A stretch of DNA of 64,000 nucleotides from Molossus alvarezi. Lineage: Eukaryota > Chordata > Mammalia > Chiroptera > Molossidae. The stretch covers positions 129,073,430 to 129,137,429 of the forward strand of contig CM073908.1 of assembly GCA_037176705.1 (NCBI GenBank), read 5' to 3'. Of the stretch, positions 35,201 through 44,699 are shown one piece after another. Both the position numbers and the translations under genes were made by a program. The notes under the pieces were generated by a model that did not search any database, was not told where the DNA came from, and worked only from the letters and a program-made list of their open reading frames with translations. How positions within the stretch are numbered: position 1 is the stretch's first letter; every line of letters begins with the position of its first letter.

Positions 35201-36094
35201 ACTTCCCTCTCAGAACTGCTTTTGTTGTATCCCATAGCTTCTGTGTTGTTGTGTCTTCATTTTTATTAGTTTCCAGGAAGTTTTTAATTTCTTCCTTGAT
35301 CTCCTTGGTAACCCATTCATTGTTTAATAACATGCTATTTAGCTTCCATGTGTTCAAATGTCTTTGCATGTTCTTGTTGCAATTGATTTCGAGTTATGCC
35401 ACTGTGATCTGAGAAGATTCTTAATATGATTTCAATCTTCTTTAACTTTTAGAGACTTAGTTTGTGTCCTAATATGTGGTCTATCTTTGAGAATGTCCTA
35501 TGTGCACTTGAGAAGAATGTGAATTGTGTAGTTTTGGGTGTAATTCTCTGTAGATATCTTTTAAGTCCATTTGGTCTAGTGCTTCATCTTCATTTACAGT
35601 CTCTGTTTTCTTGCTAATGTTTTGTCTAGAGGATCTATCCAGTGATGTCAGCGGGGTGTTGAAGTCTCCTGCTATAATTGTATTGCTGTCATTTTCTCCT
35701 TTGAAGTCCTCCAGAAGATTTTTAATATATTTTGGTGCTCCTATATTTGGTGGATATATGTTTATCAAGGTTATATCTTCCTGTTGGATAGATCCTTTCA
35801 ATATTATGTAGTGGCCTTCTTTGTCTCTAATATGGCCTTCATTTTGAAATCTATTTTATCAGATATGAGTACTGCTACCCCACTTTTTTTTTCCTTTCCA
35901 TTTGCTTGGAAGATTTTTTTCCATCCCTTCACTTTCAACATATGTGAGTCTTTTGTTGTGGGGTAGGTCTCTTATAAACAACATATAGATGAGTCATGCT
36001 TTATTATCCAATCAGCCACTCTGTGTCTTTTTATTGGAGCATTCAGTCCATTTACATTTAAGGTGATTATTGATATGTACTTATTTATTGCCAT
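32242..36094 (-). pseudogene. ORF2: L1-D ORF2, broken; altered FADD and a 7-residue duplication
   Basis: ATG at 36092-36094, end near 32242. The best piece, 34811 down to 33891, is 306 codons open and covers the RT core: [48 protein letters not shown]. Two oddities stand out. A 21-bp in-frame tandem repeat near 34374-34415 doubles YDQVGFI before PGMQGW. The catalytic motif reads [13 protein letters not shown], so F-A of FADD has become V-G, while both aspartates remain. The endonuclease part (35481-35801) shows INIYPPN and [10 protein letters not shown]. Several frameshifts separate these pieces, so no full protein can form. Confidence 0.9.
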
Positions 36095-36139
36095 TTTTGT
36101 TTAGTGTGGTCCTATTTTTTTTCCTATTTCTCCTGCTAA

Positions 36140-36769
36140 TTATAGCAGTCCTTTTAACATTTCTTGTCTTGCTGATTTGGTGCTAATATATTTCCTTAGC
36201 CTTTTTTTTTTTTTTGTCTGGGAAGCTCTTTATTTGACCTTCTATTTTGTATAATAGCATTGCTGGATAGAGTAGTCTTCGATTCAGATCCTTGTGTTTC
36301 ATGACATATATTACCTCAAGCCATTCCCTTTTGGCCTGTAGTGTTTCTGTTGAGAAGTCACCTACCTTTGTAGTTAACCTGTTGCTTCTCTCTTGCTGCT
36401 TTTAGGATTCTCTCGTTGTCTTTAAATTTTGGCACTTTGTTTTCTATGTGTCTTGGTGTAGACCTGTTTGGGTTTTTCTTACTTGGGGCTCTCTGTGCTT
36501 CTTAAACTTGAATGCCTTCTTCCTTCACCAAATTAGGGAAGTTTTCTGTCAGTATTTCTTCAAATATACTCTCTATCCTTTGCTTATTTTTTTGGGGGGG
36601 GGGGAGGGGAACTCCTATGATACGAATGGTATTACATTTCCAGTTGTCCCACAGTTCACTTAAGCTGTTTTCCTATTTTTTAATTATTTTTTCCTTTTGG
36701 TTTTCTGAGTGGTTGATTTTTTCTACCCTATCTTTTAATTCAGTGATCTGGTCCTCAGCTTTCTCTACC
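36140..36769 (-). pseudogene. ORF1: L1-D ORF1, N-terminally truncated
   Basis: Read backwards from 36769 it begins inside the coiled coil with VEKAEDQITELKDRVEK, then INHSENQKEKIIKK, and reaches the C-terminal domain and a stop at about 36140. A poly-G run (about ten G at 36594-36603) and frameshifts break it. Its first third is missing: the coiled coil is joined straight to GC-rich tandem repeats and 5' UTR sequence, and one frame (36924 to 36673, 83 codons) runs from the 5' UTR across the repeats into the coil. Confidence 0.82.
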
Positions 36770-36845
36770 CAGCCGAGGCCGCAGGTCCCAGCAGAGGCCG
36801 CAGCTCCCAACTGAGGCCACAGCTCCCAGCCCAGGCTGCTGTGGA
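36770..36845 (-). repeat. GC-rich 19-bp minisatellite in L1-D
   Basis: Four head-to-tail units at 36770-36788, 36789-36807, 36808-36826 and (diverged) 36827-36845, consensus CAGCNGAGGCCGCAGCTCC. It lies exactly between the 5' UTR remnant and the ORF1 coiled coil. It is absent from L1-A and L1-C. Confidence 0.85.
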
Positions 36846-37042
36846 CCATGGGCTCCCGGCCCCTCTCCCATCTTCGCAAGTCTACCAGGACTGAGTCAGT
36901 GTCCCTGGTTATGTGGTCCTCCAAATTGCTTTTCGGTTGCCTTTTCCTGATGATTTGTCTTTATTTTCGTTGTAATTCCAGTTTGGTCTTGGGAGATGGT
37001 CTGTGTAGCTTCCATTCACTCTGCCGCCATTTTCCTAGCCTC
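36846..37042 (-). promoter_or_regulatory. L1-D 5' UTR remnant with YY1-type site
   Basis: About 197 bp. Sense-strand order: GGAAAATGGCGGCAGAGTG, AATGGAAGCTACACAGACC, CTCCCAAGACCAAACTGG and AATTACAACGAAAATAAAG, as at the start of L1-A and L1-C. The YY1 core ATGGCGGC is intact. The remaining 600 bp or more of leader seen in L1-A is missing. Confidence 0.75.
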
Positions 37043-37190
37043 AGTCATGCTTTCGTATCCATTCAGCTACTCTGTGTCTTTTAATCTGAATGTTTAATTC
37101 ATTTCTATTTAAGGTTATTATTGATTTGTACTTATTTATTGTCATTTTTATTCATTATGTTTATATCTTTTTTTCTATTTCTTCTGCTTA

Positions 37191-37742
37191 TTACAGCAGT
37201 CCTTTTAACATTTCTTGCAGTGCTGGTTTGGTGCTAATGTATTCCCTTAGCCTTTTGTTTGTCTAGAAATCTCTTTATTTGACCTTCCACTTTGAATGAT
37301 AGCCTTGCTGGATATAGTAGTCTTGGATTCAGATCCTTGGTTTTCATCACTTTGATTACATCATGTCATTCCCTTCTGGCCTGTAGTGTTTCTTGTGAGA
37401 AGTCAGCTGAGAGCCTTATGGGCATTCCTTTGTAGGTAACCTGTTGCTTATCTCTTGCAGTCTTTAGGATTCTCTCTTTGTGTTTAATTTTTGGCATTTT
37501 CATTATTATATGTCTTGATGTGAGTCTTTTTGGGTTCTTCTTACTTGGGACTCTCTGTGCTTCTTGAACTTGTATGCCTTTTTCCTTCACTAAGTAAGGG
37601 AAGTTTACTGTCACTATTTCTTGAAATATATTCTCTAACCGTTGCTCATTTTCTTGTTCTGGAACTCCTATGATGTGGATGTTATTACATTTCATATTGT
37701 CCCACAGTTCTTTTTGGCTGTCTTCCTGGTGTTTAATTGTTT

Positions 37743-37778
<36 letters not shown>

Positions 37779-38056
37779 TTTCCTACCCTGTGTTCTAATT
37801 TACTGTTCTGGTCCCCAACATTGTCTACTCTGATGGTTATTCCTTCCAATGTGTTCTTTATTTCTGCTGTGTACTTCTTCATTTCCAATTGGTTGGTTTC
37901 CAATGTTTCTATATCTTTACTCATGCTGTTGAGTTTCCTCATAAATAATACTCTGAACCCTCCCTCTGTTATCTTGCTCAATTCCTTTTCATTTGTTTCA
38001 TATTCTGTTGAATTATCTTGGTCTTTTATTTGGGATTTGTTTCTTTGTTTCACCAT
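37191..38056 (-). pseudogene. ORF1: L1-C ORF1 with a poly-asparagine expansion
   Basis: ATG at 38054-38056 starts MVKQRNKSQIKDQ. The first 107 codons hold the coiled coil (LNSMSKDIETLETNQLEMKK) and end in about eleven consecutive Asn made by a (GTT)n array on the + strand, after which the frame is lost. A second open piece (37695-37366, 110 codons) holds the RRM and C-terminal domain: NIHIIGVPEQENEQ, NFPYLVKEKGIQVQEAQRV and LSADFSQETLQARRE. The array sits at the same coil-RRM hinge where L1-A has its A-run frameshift. The normal stop is at about 37191-37193. Confidence 0.88.
37737..37783 (+). repeat. (GTT)n microsatellite within L1-C ORF1
   Basis: About eleven perfect GTT units flanked by T runs. 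Neither L1-A nor L1-D has it at this place; they have A-rich Lys/Asn codons instead. Confidence 0.93.
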
Positions 38057-39122
38057 TTTGGCTGTCTCAGTGGGTTTTGGAGCCTGCCAAATTTTCCCTT
38101 TTGATGTTGCTGTTCTGGTGGTTGTGGTTCTCTCTACTGAGTTTTCATGAGTGTAGTAGGACCCATGTTACACCACAGTCAAATCTTACTTTCCTGGGTA
38201 GATTTTAGGCCAAACAAAGGTTCAGTTTTCCTCTAGCTTTTGCCTGGAGACTATTAGTCTCAGTTACTTGATGAAGCTCAGGTTGTGGCCCCCAACTGAA
38301 TGAAAAATCCCTCAGGTGTACAGGATTAGAGGATTTCAAGTGTGTGGGGCAATGGTTCTTTTTTCCTTTTTCCCTTTCTTGCTTGCTGGTAGTTGCTAGC
38401 TGTTAATGAGCCTCAATTTGCATTTCTCTGACCTGGCCATGTTAAATTTCTGAGGAATGGGCCGTTGCTTCTCCCCAGGGCTCTGGGAAAGGGCTCTTAG
38501 AGTAAGATTACTATTGTTCTATGAGGGATTGATTCAGCACAAAACTCCTTGTGGCCTCCTTCCCCGCTCTCTCCCCTGAGCCAAACACCCATGATTCCCT
38601 TCACACTGTTCCAGTCCAGTCCACCCTCCCTCTGCTGGAGCTCAACATGAATGGCTGTAACTGATTTAGTGCTCTGGTCTTTCCAGGAAGTGCTGTTTTT
38701 TTTCCTGCACCTCTCCTTGACAGACAAACCCTCAGCTCTGGTGATCTCAACCAGATGTTATGCAGATGCCTTTCCCTGTCTCACCATTCTGTGCTGGGGG
38801 GCCATTCCTCTTTGTTGGGGAGCTGCCACGCTGTGCTGCGAAGCCAGCTTTGGGTTTTAAGCCCTGACTTCACAGAGGGAGCTTCTCACAGCTAAAACAG
38901 CCCTCAGCTGCTGTCTGTGGGCTCCCCACCCATTCTTTCATGCCTCTGTAGTTCCTACCAGGCTGGATTTGGTGTTCTCTTTCCTTCTCTGGTTATAAGG
39001 TTTCTCTCCAGCTGCTTTTCAGTTTATTTTCTCTGATAATTTGTCTTTATTTTAGTTGTAATTCTAGTTTGGCCTGGGGATACAGTTTGCGTACCTTCCA
39101 TTCCCTCTGCTGCCATTTTTTC

Positions 39123-39983
39123 TTCTTTCAATCTTATATATTGCCATTACTCAAAGCTATGTTTTAAACTTAGGAAAATTTGATTTATATTTGTTTTCCT
39201 TATTTCTAAGGCATAGCCCTTCAGAGGCCCTGGACTCCAATATTATATTGTCCTTATCAGTGTGAGAGTGCCTAAATATCTGCATGCCATTGTAGCCTGT
39301 TACCAGCTTCTTTTTCTCTTGGTTTCTTGGCCTCTCACTACATTCATTTCTCTATGCAGGTCAACAATTCTGCAAATCAGAGTTTTTTGATATTCTAGAA
39401 TTCTGGGTCCTTGGTACCTGAAATATTAACTCTCTTTGTAGCTCTGAACTCCAATATTTGCCTCTCTGTTCTAGTAAAACTAATGCAAACTCTAGGTCAC
39501 TGTATTTGTTTATACCTCCAGATTAAATGAAGATAAGCAAATGCCTCTATAGGGAAACTGTTGGCAAATGTATGTCCAGTCTTATTTCATGACACTTTTT
39601 TCCTGGATCTTAGTTCCTCTCATTTTGTCTGTCTTGGTTGCTCTTTGGTATTGTCACAAAATTGTTTTCTGTATTTTATTTAGGCTGTATATTTTGTCTC
39701 TGTAGGAAGGTAAGTCTGATATAGACTACTTTTTTTCATAAGCAGTAGCAGAAATCTTTGTCACTACTGTGTTTTAAAGTTATATATACAACTAACATAT
39801 TTTTTGTCAATTCCTTAGGCAGTACTAGATTTTTTTCTCCCAAAGATTGTGGTCTTGAAAAGAGTTTTCTTCCTATTGTCAAAATTGTTTCCAATTGTTC
39901 ACTAGGCTTTCCTTTTAGATTAAAAAATAATACTGGAAACTCATTGATCATATTCCTTTTCCATTTAAAATTATATATAGAAT
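39123..39983. other. Unique sequence
   Basis: AT-rich, no recognisable repeat or gene. Short frames here (for example 39758-40084) show no motif and run into the SINE. Confidence 0.5.
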
Positions 39984-40143
39984 GCCCCTGGCTGGTTTTC
40001 TCAGTGGTTAGAGCATGGGTCCTTGGACTGAAGGGTCATGGGTTCAATTCTTGTCAAGGTCATGTACTTCGGTTGCAGGTTTAATTCCCAGCCCTGGTCA
40101 GGGTCATGCAGGAGGCAACCAATCAATGTATTTCTCTCACCTT

Positions 40144-40182
<39 letters not shown>

Positions 40183-40294
40183 TTCCCCCCCTTACTCCCC
40201 CCCTCTCTATCTCTATCTCCCCCTCCCTCCCTGACTTCCTTCCAGCCTCTCTAAAAATCAATGGAAAATTATCCTCAGTTGAGGATTAAAAAAT
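39984..40294 (+). mobile_element. VES SINE, sense, older type
   Basis: GCCCCTGGCTGGTTTTCTCAG head, GGGTTCAATTCTTGTCAAGG B-box part, GGAGGCAACCAATCAATGT, a long CT-rich run (40147-40230) and a tail with CCTCAGTTGAGGATTAAA. AATTATATA at 39969-39977 repeats at 40295-40303. Confidence 0.92.
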
Positions 40295-40303
40295 AATTAT
40301 ATA

Positions 40304-41645
40304 AAAAAGGTAAATAACATAATACTTAGGTTATATTAAACATTTCTGGGAGATAATCCTGTGTCTTCAAAATGCATTTTGAATTTGAAGATATAAACAA
40401 ATTCTTATTTTCACTTTAAAATGGAATCAAATGCATATCATTTTTTTTGGAAGACTCCAATAATAACACATAATTGCAGTTACCTCTAGGAAGGAAGATT
40501 GGGACACTGAAGAACAGTTGTGCAAGTACTCAACAGCATGTAACAGAAGATTACAGTGTTGCCCTAACCAAATCTGAAGTAAATAAGTTTGTTTCTTTTC
40601 ATCACACAAGGGATCAATGAATGGACAAGCAAGAAGCCAATATACCTGCTCAAGGAACTGAGTTGCATTTCTCTCTCTGTTCTGAATCTCTTGATGTTCA
40701 GGTTTAGTCTTTGTTAGTACAATGGTGACTACTCCACCTCCAAGAATTTAGTCTATATTCCAGGCATTAAGAAAATGAGGAAAGTTGTAGAGAAAATTTG
40801 CCTGCTATTTGAGACTCTTCTTTTTTAGCAAGAAAATAAATTCCTCAAAACCTACTCAAGTAACTTCTGCTTTTGTCTTGTTTGTGAGAGTTAAGTTACA
40901 AAGTGAAATTTAGCTTCAAAGGAACCTGGGGACGTATGCATTCTTAAAGTGCAGGTTGTGCATACTGAATAAAAGAGTTTATCTTCATAAGGAAAGCATG
41001 AGAGTGAATGTTATATGAACATCTAGCATTATTTGTTTATTTTTTACAGTATGCACTTATATAATGTTTGATTTAAAAGAAAAGTGTGCCAAGTCATTTA
41101 AATCCATAAATTATACCTTTTAAGCATTAGATATAAAAATAACAAAAATAATTATTGTAGATATTCTCTAAGTATGTGTGTGTGTCTCTGTGTGTTATGG
41201 TCCTAGTTTTATAAAAGTAAGTGACTTCTTTTCAAATTTTCTATGTAGCTGCCTTTTTTATCAGCCTTAAAAGTAACAGATGTTTTTATGTTTTAAAATC
41301 GTATTTATAACTATAAATATATAATAATCTGTGAGAAGTTGAGACACATGACTAAATCCAGTATTATGGATAGTGTTCTAACAAGTTCCAAATTTCTTCA
41401 AAAGTCACTCAATTTTTGCTATGGAACAAGTTGTTACAGTGATATATTCCCAAATATATAAGAAGTATTTGGGATTTAGTGATATTGTTCCACTGGCTTG
41501 TAGCAGCATGTTTTTCCCTCTCATCAAATTTCTACTTATCTTTTAAAAAATTTCATGATGATTGCCTGAGCTGACATTGACTGATGCTTTTAAAGACAAG
41601 AGAGAATAGTGAGTCCAGACAAATATATATTTTATGTTACAGCAG
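40304..41645. other. Unique AT-rich sequence
   Basis: No repeat, RNA gene or plausible exon seen. Confidence 0.5.
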
Positions 41646-41649
41646 CTTC

Positions 41650-42805
41650 AAATAATAATGGAGATAAAGTATATCTATGAAAACCCCAAGTTAATATCAT
41701 ATGTAATCATGAAAGATGGAATGCCATCTCCCTAAGATTAAATACAAGACAAGGATGTTTACTCTCATCATTTCCATTCAACATTGAACTGGTGGTTCTA
41801 GCTAGAACAGTAAGGTAAAACAAAACATAATAAAAAATCTATATTGTAAAGCAAGTCAAGCTGTAAATCTGTGTTTATTCACAAATAACAGAATTGTCTA
41901 TGTAGAAAATATTTTGTCTCTAGAGAACCCAAAAAGAATAAAAAATCTTCTAGAACTAAGAAATGAGACTAGAAAGATGTCAGAATATAAGATTCAACAA
42001 AAACATAAATTGTTCTTCTATATACTAGCAACAAACGACCTAAAACTGAAATTAAGAGAACAACTACATTCACAATATTATATAAATAAATGAAATAGAT
42101 GCAAATAAACTTAAACAAAATAAATATAAGACTAGAACACTGTAACTAACTACAAAACATTGCTGAGAGAATAAAAGGATGTCAAATTCACGTTCAAGGA
42201 CAAAAATACTTACTATTGTAAAGATGGAAGTCTCCACAAAATGGTCTATAAATTCAATGGAATCCTTATCACTATCCCAGTAGGAATCATTATAGAAATT
42301 GACAAGCTGATCCTAAAATTCATTTGTAAATGCAAGAGACCCCGAGTAGCCTAAATAAAATTGAAAGAGAACAAAGTTGAAGGACTCACACTTCCTTAAT
42401 TCAAAAATTAAATACAAAGCCACAATTATTAAGACTGTTTGATACTGGCATAAGCATAGATATATAGATAATTGTAATATAATTGAAAGTTTATAAATAA
42501 ACCCTAAAATTTATGGTTAATTGATTTTTGCCAAATATATCAAGACAATTCACTGGGAAAATAATATTTTCAACAAATGAGGCTAATATATAATTGAATA
42601 GCAACATGCAAAAAAAAAAAAAAAAACTTAGACCCTTGCTTCACTCCTTGCATAAAAATTCATTCAAGATGAAACATAGATCTAAAATTCAGAGCTAAAA
42701 TTATTAACCTTCTAGGAGAAAATGTAGGAGAAAAAATTTGTGACCTTGAATTAGGCAGAGTTTTAGCTACAGCAAGAAAAGCATAATAGCATAATCCATA
42801 TATAT
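41650..42805 (+). mobile_element. Old L1M, sense, RT to C-terminal region of ORF2, first part
   Basis: AAATACAAGACAAGGATGTTT and TCATTTCCATTCAACATTGA correspond to the RQGC...FN block of the RT; AGTAGCCTAAATAAAATTG, AATTAAATACAAAGCCACAA and TCAAGATGAAACATAGATC follow in ORF2 order. No frame is open for long. It is interrupted from about 42811 to 43648 and resumes after that. Confidence 0.8.
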
Positions 42806-42806
42806 G

Positions 42807-42810
<4 letters not shown>

Positions 42811-42847
<37 letters not shown>
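42811..42847. repeat. (CA)n microsatellite
   Basis: About 18 perfect CA units. The Cys/Val frames on the other strand are artefacts. Confidence 0.95.
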
Positions 42848-42849
<2 letters not shown>

Positions 42850-42865
42850 GACTTAATAAAACAAA

Positions 42866-43601
42866 AAAATTTAAAATTATATTTATCGTTGAAAATATTA
42901 CAGATGTCCCCCCTGTTTTCCCCACTGACCCTCCACTCCGCTCCTTTGCCTTCACTGCACTATTATCTATGCCCATAGGTTATGCATATATGCATATAAG
43001 TTCTGTGGTTAGTCTCTTCCCATGCCTTCCTCCCTCTGAGATTTGTCAGTTGTTCCATGATTCCATGTCTCTGGACCTATTTTGTTCATCAGTTGATTTT
43101 GTTCATTAGAGTCCACATATAAGTGAGATCATGTGATACTTGTCTTTCTCTGACTGGGTTATTTCACTTAGCATAATACTCTCCAGGTCCCTTCATGCTG
43201 TCTCAAAGGGTAAGAGATCCTTCTTTATTACAGTTGCATAGTATTCCATTGTGTAAATGTAACACAGTTTTTTTATCCACTCATCTACTGATGGACACTT
43301 GGGCTGTTTCCAGATCTTAACTATTGTAAATAGTGCTGCTATGAACATAGGGGTGCATATATTCTTTCTGATTGGTGTTTCAGGATTCTTAGGATATATT
43401 CCTAGCAGTGGGTAGTTTTCTGAGTACAGGTCTTTTACTTCCCTTGGTTAAGTTTATTCCTAGGTATCTTAATTTTTTTTGTTGTTGTTGCAGTTGTAAA
43501 TGAGACTGGTTTTTTCAATTTTTTTCTGAGAGTTTTTTGTTACTATATAAAAATGCCACTGATTTCTCGATGTTAATTTTGTATCCTGCTTCTTTGCCAA
43601 A
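42866..43601 (-). mobile_element. L1 3' part, antisense, with a large internal deletion
   Basis: 3' UTR and the end of ORF2 in reverse (CACTTAGCATAATACTCTCC, CACTTGGGCTGTTTCCAGAT). At about 43412 the order jumps from the ORF2 C-terminus to the region just after the RT core (TTTTCTGAGTACAGGTC, AAGTTTATTCCTAGGTATCT), losing roughly 1.7 kb compared with L1-B. It stops at 43601 in TTTGCCAA. Confidence 0.82.
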
Positions 43602-43642
43602 ATCTATGACCATACCATCCTAAATGTGCTTGATCTCACCTA
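43602..43642 (+). pseudogene. 5S rRNA-derived fragment (5' end of the gene)
   Basis: ATCTATGACCATACCATCCT and the following AAATGTGCTTGATCTC align to about the first 41 bases of mammalian 5S rRNA: some 31 of 41 agree and nearly every mismatch is a transition, mostly at CpGs. It is too short and too decayed to be a gene. It abuts the 5' truncation point of an antisense L1, but its own orientation is opposite to that L1. Confidence 0.6.
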
Positions 43643-43649
43643 ACAACTT

Positions 43650-44690
43650 TTTTTTTTAACCTCAAAGAATACCTCTGAAAAAATTAAAAGACAAACTACA
43701 GGCTGGGAGAAGATATTTGCAAATCATACAGCTGAGAATAGACTTATATCCATATATATATTCTTACAGCTCAGTAATAAAACAACCCATTTTAAAAATG
43801 GGCAAAATTTATATAGACATTTCACCAATGAGGATGAATAGGTAGATGAAAAGATGCTTATTATCAATACTTATTAGGGAAATGAAAATGAAAAACACAA
43901 TAAAATACCACTTTATACCTACTAGGATGTCTATAGTGCAAGAGACAGAAAATACTGTTTTTAAGGACATACAGAAGCTGATACTCTCATGTAGTGGTGT
44001 TCCCACTTTTTTAGGAAGCAATTCAAGTTTTTACTAAGTTAAACATAAACTTATCATACACCCCAGCAATTATATTATTAAAAATCTAGCCAAGAAAAAT
44101 AAAAACATATGTCTACAGAAAGTATATATAAGTAGTGTGAAAATAATATAAATATCCATCTACATGAATGGACAAAGAAAATGGGGTATATTCAAATAAT
44201 GGATTATTACTTAGCAAGGAAAAAGATCCAAGTACTGAAACATGCTATAAAGTGCACAAGTCTCACCCTGGCTGGTTTGGCTCAGCAGTCGGAGCGTCGG
44301 CCTTCGGACCAGAGAATCCCAGGTTCAGTTCCCTCTAGGGGCACGCACCAAAAAATAAAATAAAGTGAACAAGTCTCAAACATATCACAGCAAGTGAAAG
44401 AAGGCCCATGCAAAAGACTACATATTGTCTTATTTTATTTACATAAAATGTTTAGAAAAGCACATTTATAGGGACAGAAAACAGATTCGTGGTTACGTAG
44501 GACTGGGGGTGGGAGTGGGGAGTAATTGAAAAGGGGAACAAGAAAAATTGGAGTGCTGTATTTTTCTAATATTGGATTGTAGAAATGGTTATAGAACACT
44601 GACAATTTACTACAATTATTGAATCATACACATAAAAGGATGGATTTTATAGTATGTAAGCTATATCTCCTCATAGCTGTTAAAACTTAA
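43650..44690 (+). mobile_element. Old L1M, sense, ORF2 end and 3' UTR, second part
   Basis: Resumes the element of 41650-42805: AAAAGACAAACTACAGGCTG, AGATATTTGCAAATCAT, then 3' UTR words such as GTAGAAATGGTTATAGAAC. Interrupted by a very short VES SINE at 44266-44362. Confidence 0.8.
44266..44362 (+). mobile_element. Minimal VES SINE: tRNA head plus A-rich tail only
   Basis: CCCTGGCTGGTTTGGCTCAG, GTTCAGTTCCCTCTAGGGG, then directly CACCAAAAAATAAAATAAA. The usual 130-bp or longer body with the CT run is missing. AAGTGCACAAGTCTCA (44250-44265) repeats as AAGTGAACAAGTCTCA (44363-44378), 15 of 16, so it moved in this short form. Confidence 0.9.
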
Positions 44691-44699
44691 TGGAGACCA

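Larger units (their letters stand above)
32003..37042 (-). mobile_element. Full-length LINE-1 (L1-D), antisense, nested in L1-C
   Basis: Runs from a T-rich tail (32003) through 3' UTR, ORF2 and ORF1 to a 5' end with GCCGCCATTTTCC at about 37024-37036 (GGAAAATGGCGGC on the sense strand). AGTCATGCTTTC at 31991-32002 repeats exactly at 37043-37054, and L1-C ORF2 reads on across it. The 5' UTR is short: most of it and the start of ORF1 are missing. Both ORFs are damaged. Confidence 0.95.
37055..39122 (-). mobile_element. LINE-1 L1-C, 5' part (continues from 31990)
   Basis: Continues L1-C after the L1-D insertion: start of ORF2, the spacer, ORF1 (37191-38056) and a 5' UTR of about 1.06 kb ending at 39122 with TGCTGCCATTTTTTC. 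On the sense strand the YY1 core has decayed from ATGGCGGC to ATGGCAGC. The 5' UTR is of the same type as L1-A, and its last part shows AATTACAACTAAAATAAAG. Confidence 0.9.

Noticed and set aside
42660..42976. Cys/Val-rich frames on the minus strand
   Set aside because: They come from the (CA)n microsatellite and antisense L1 3' UTR.
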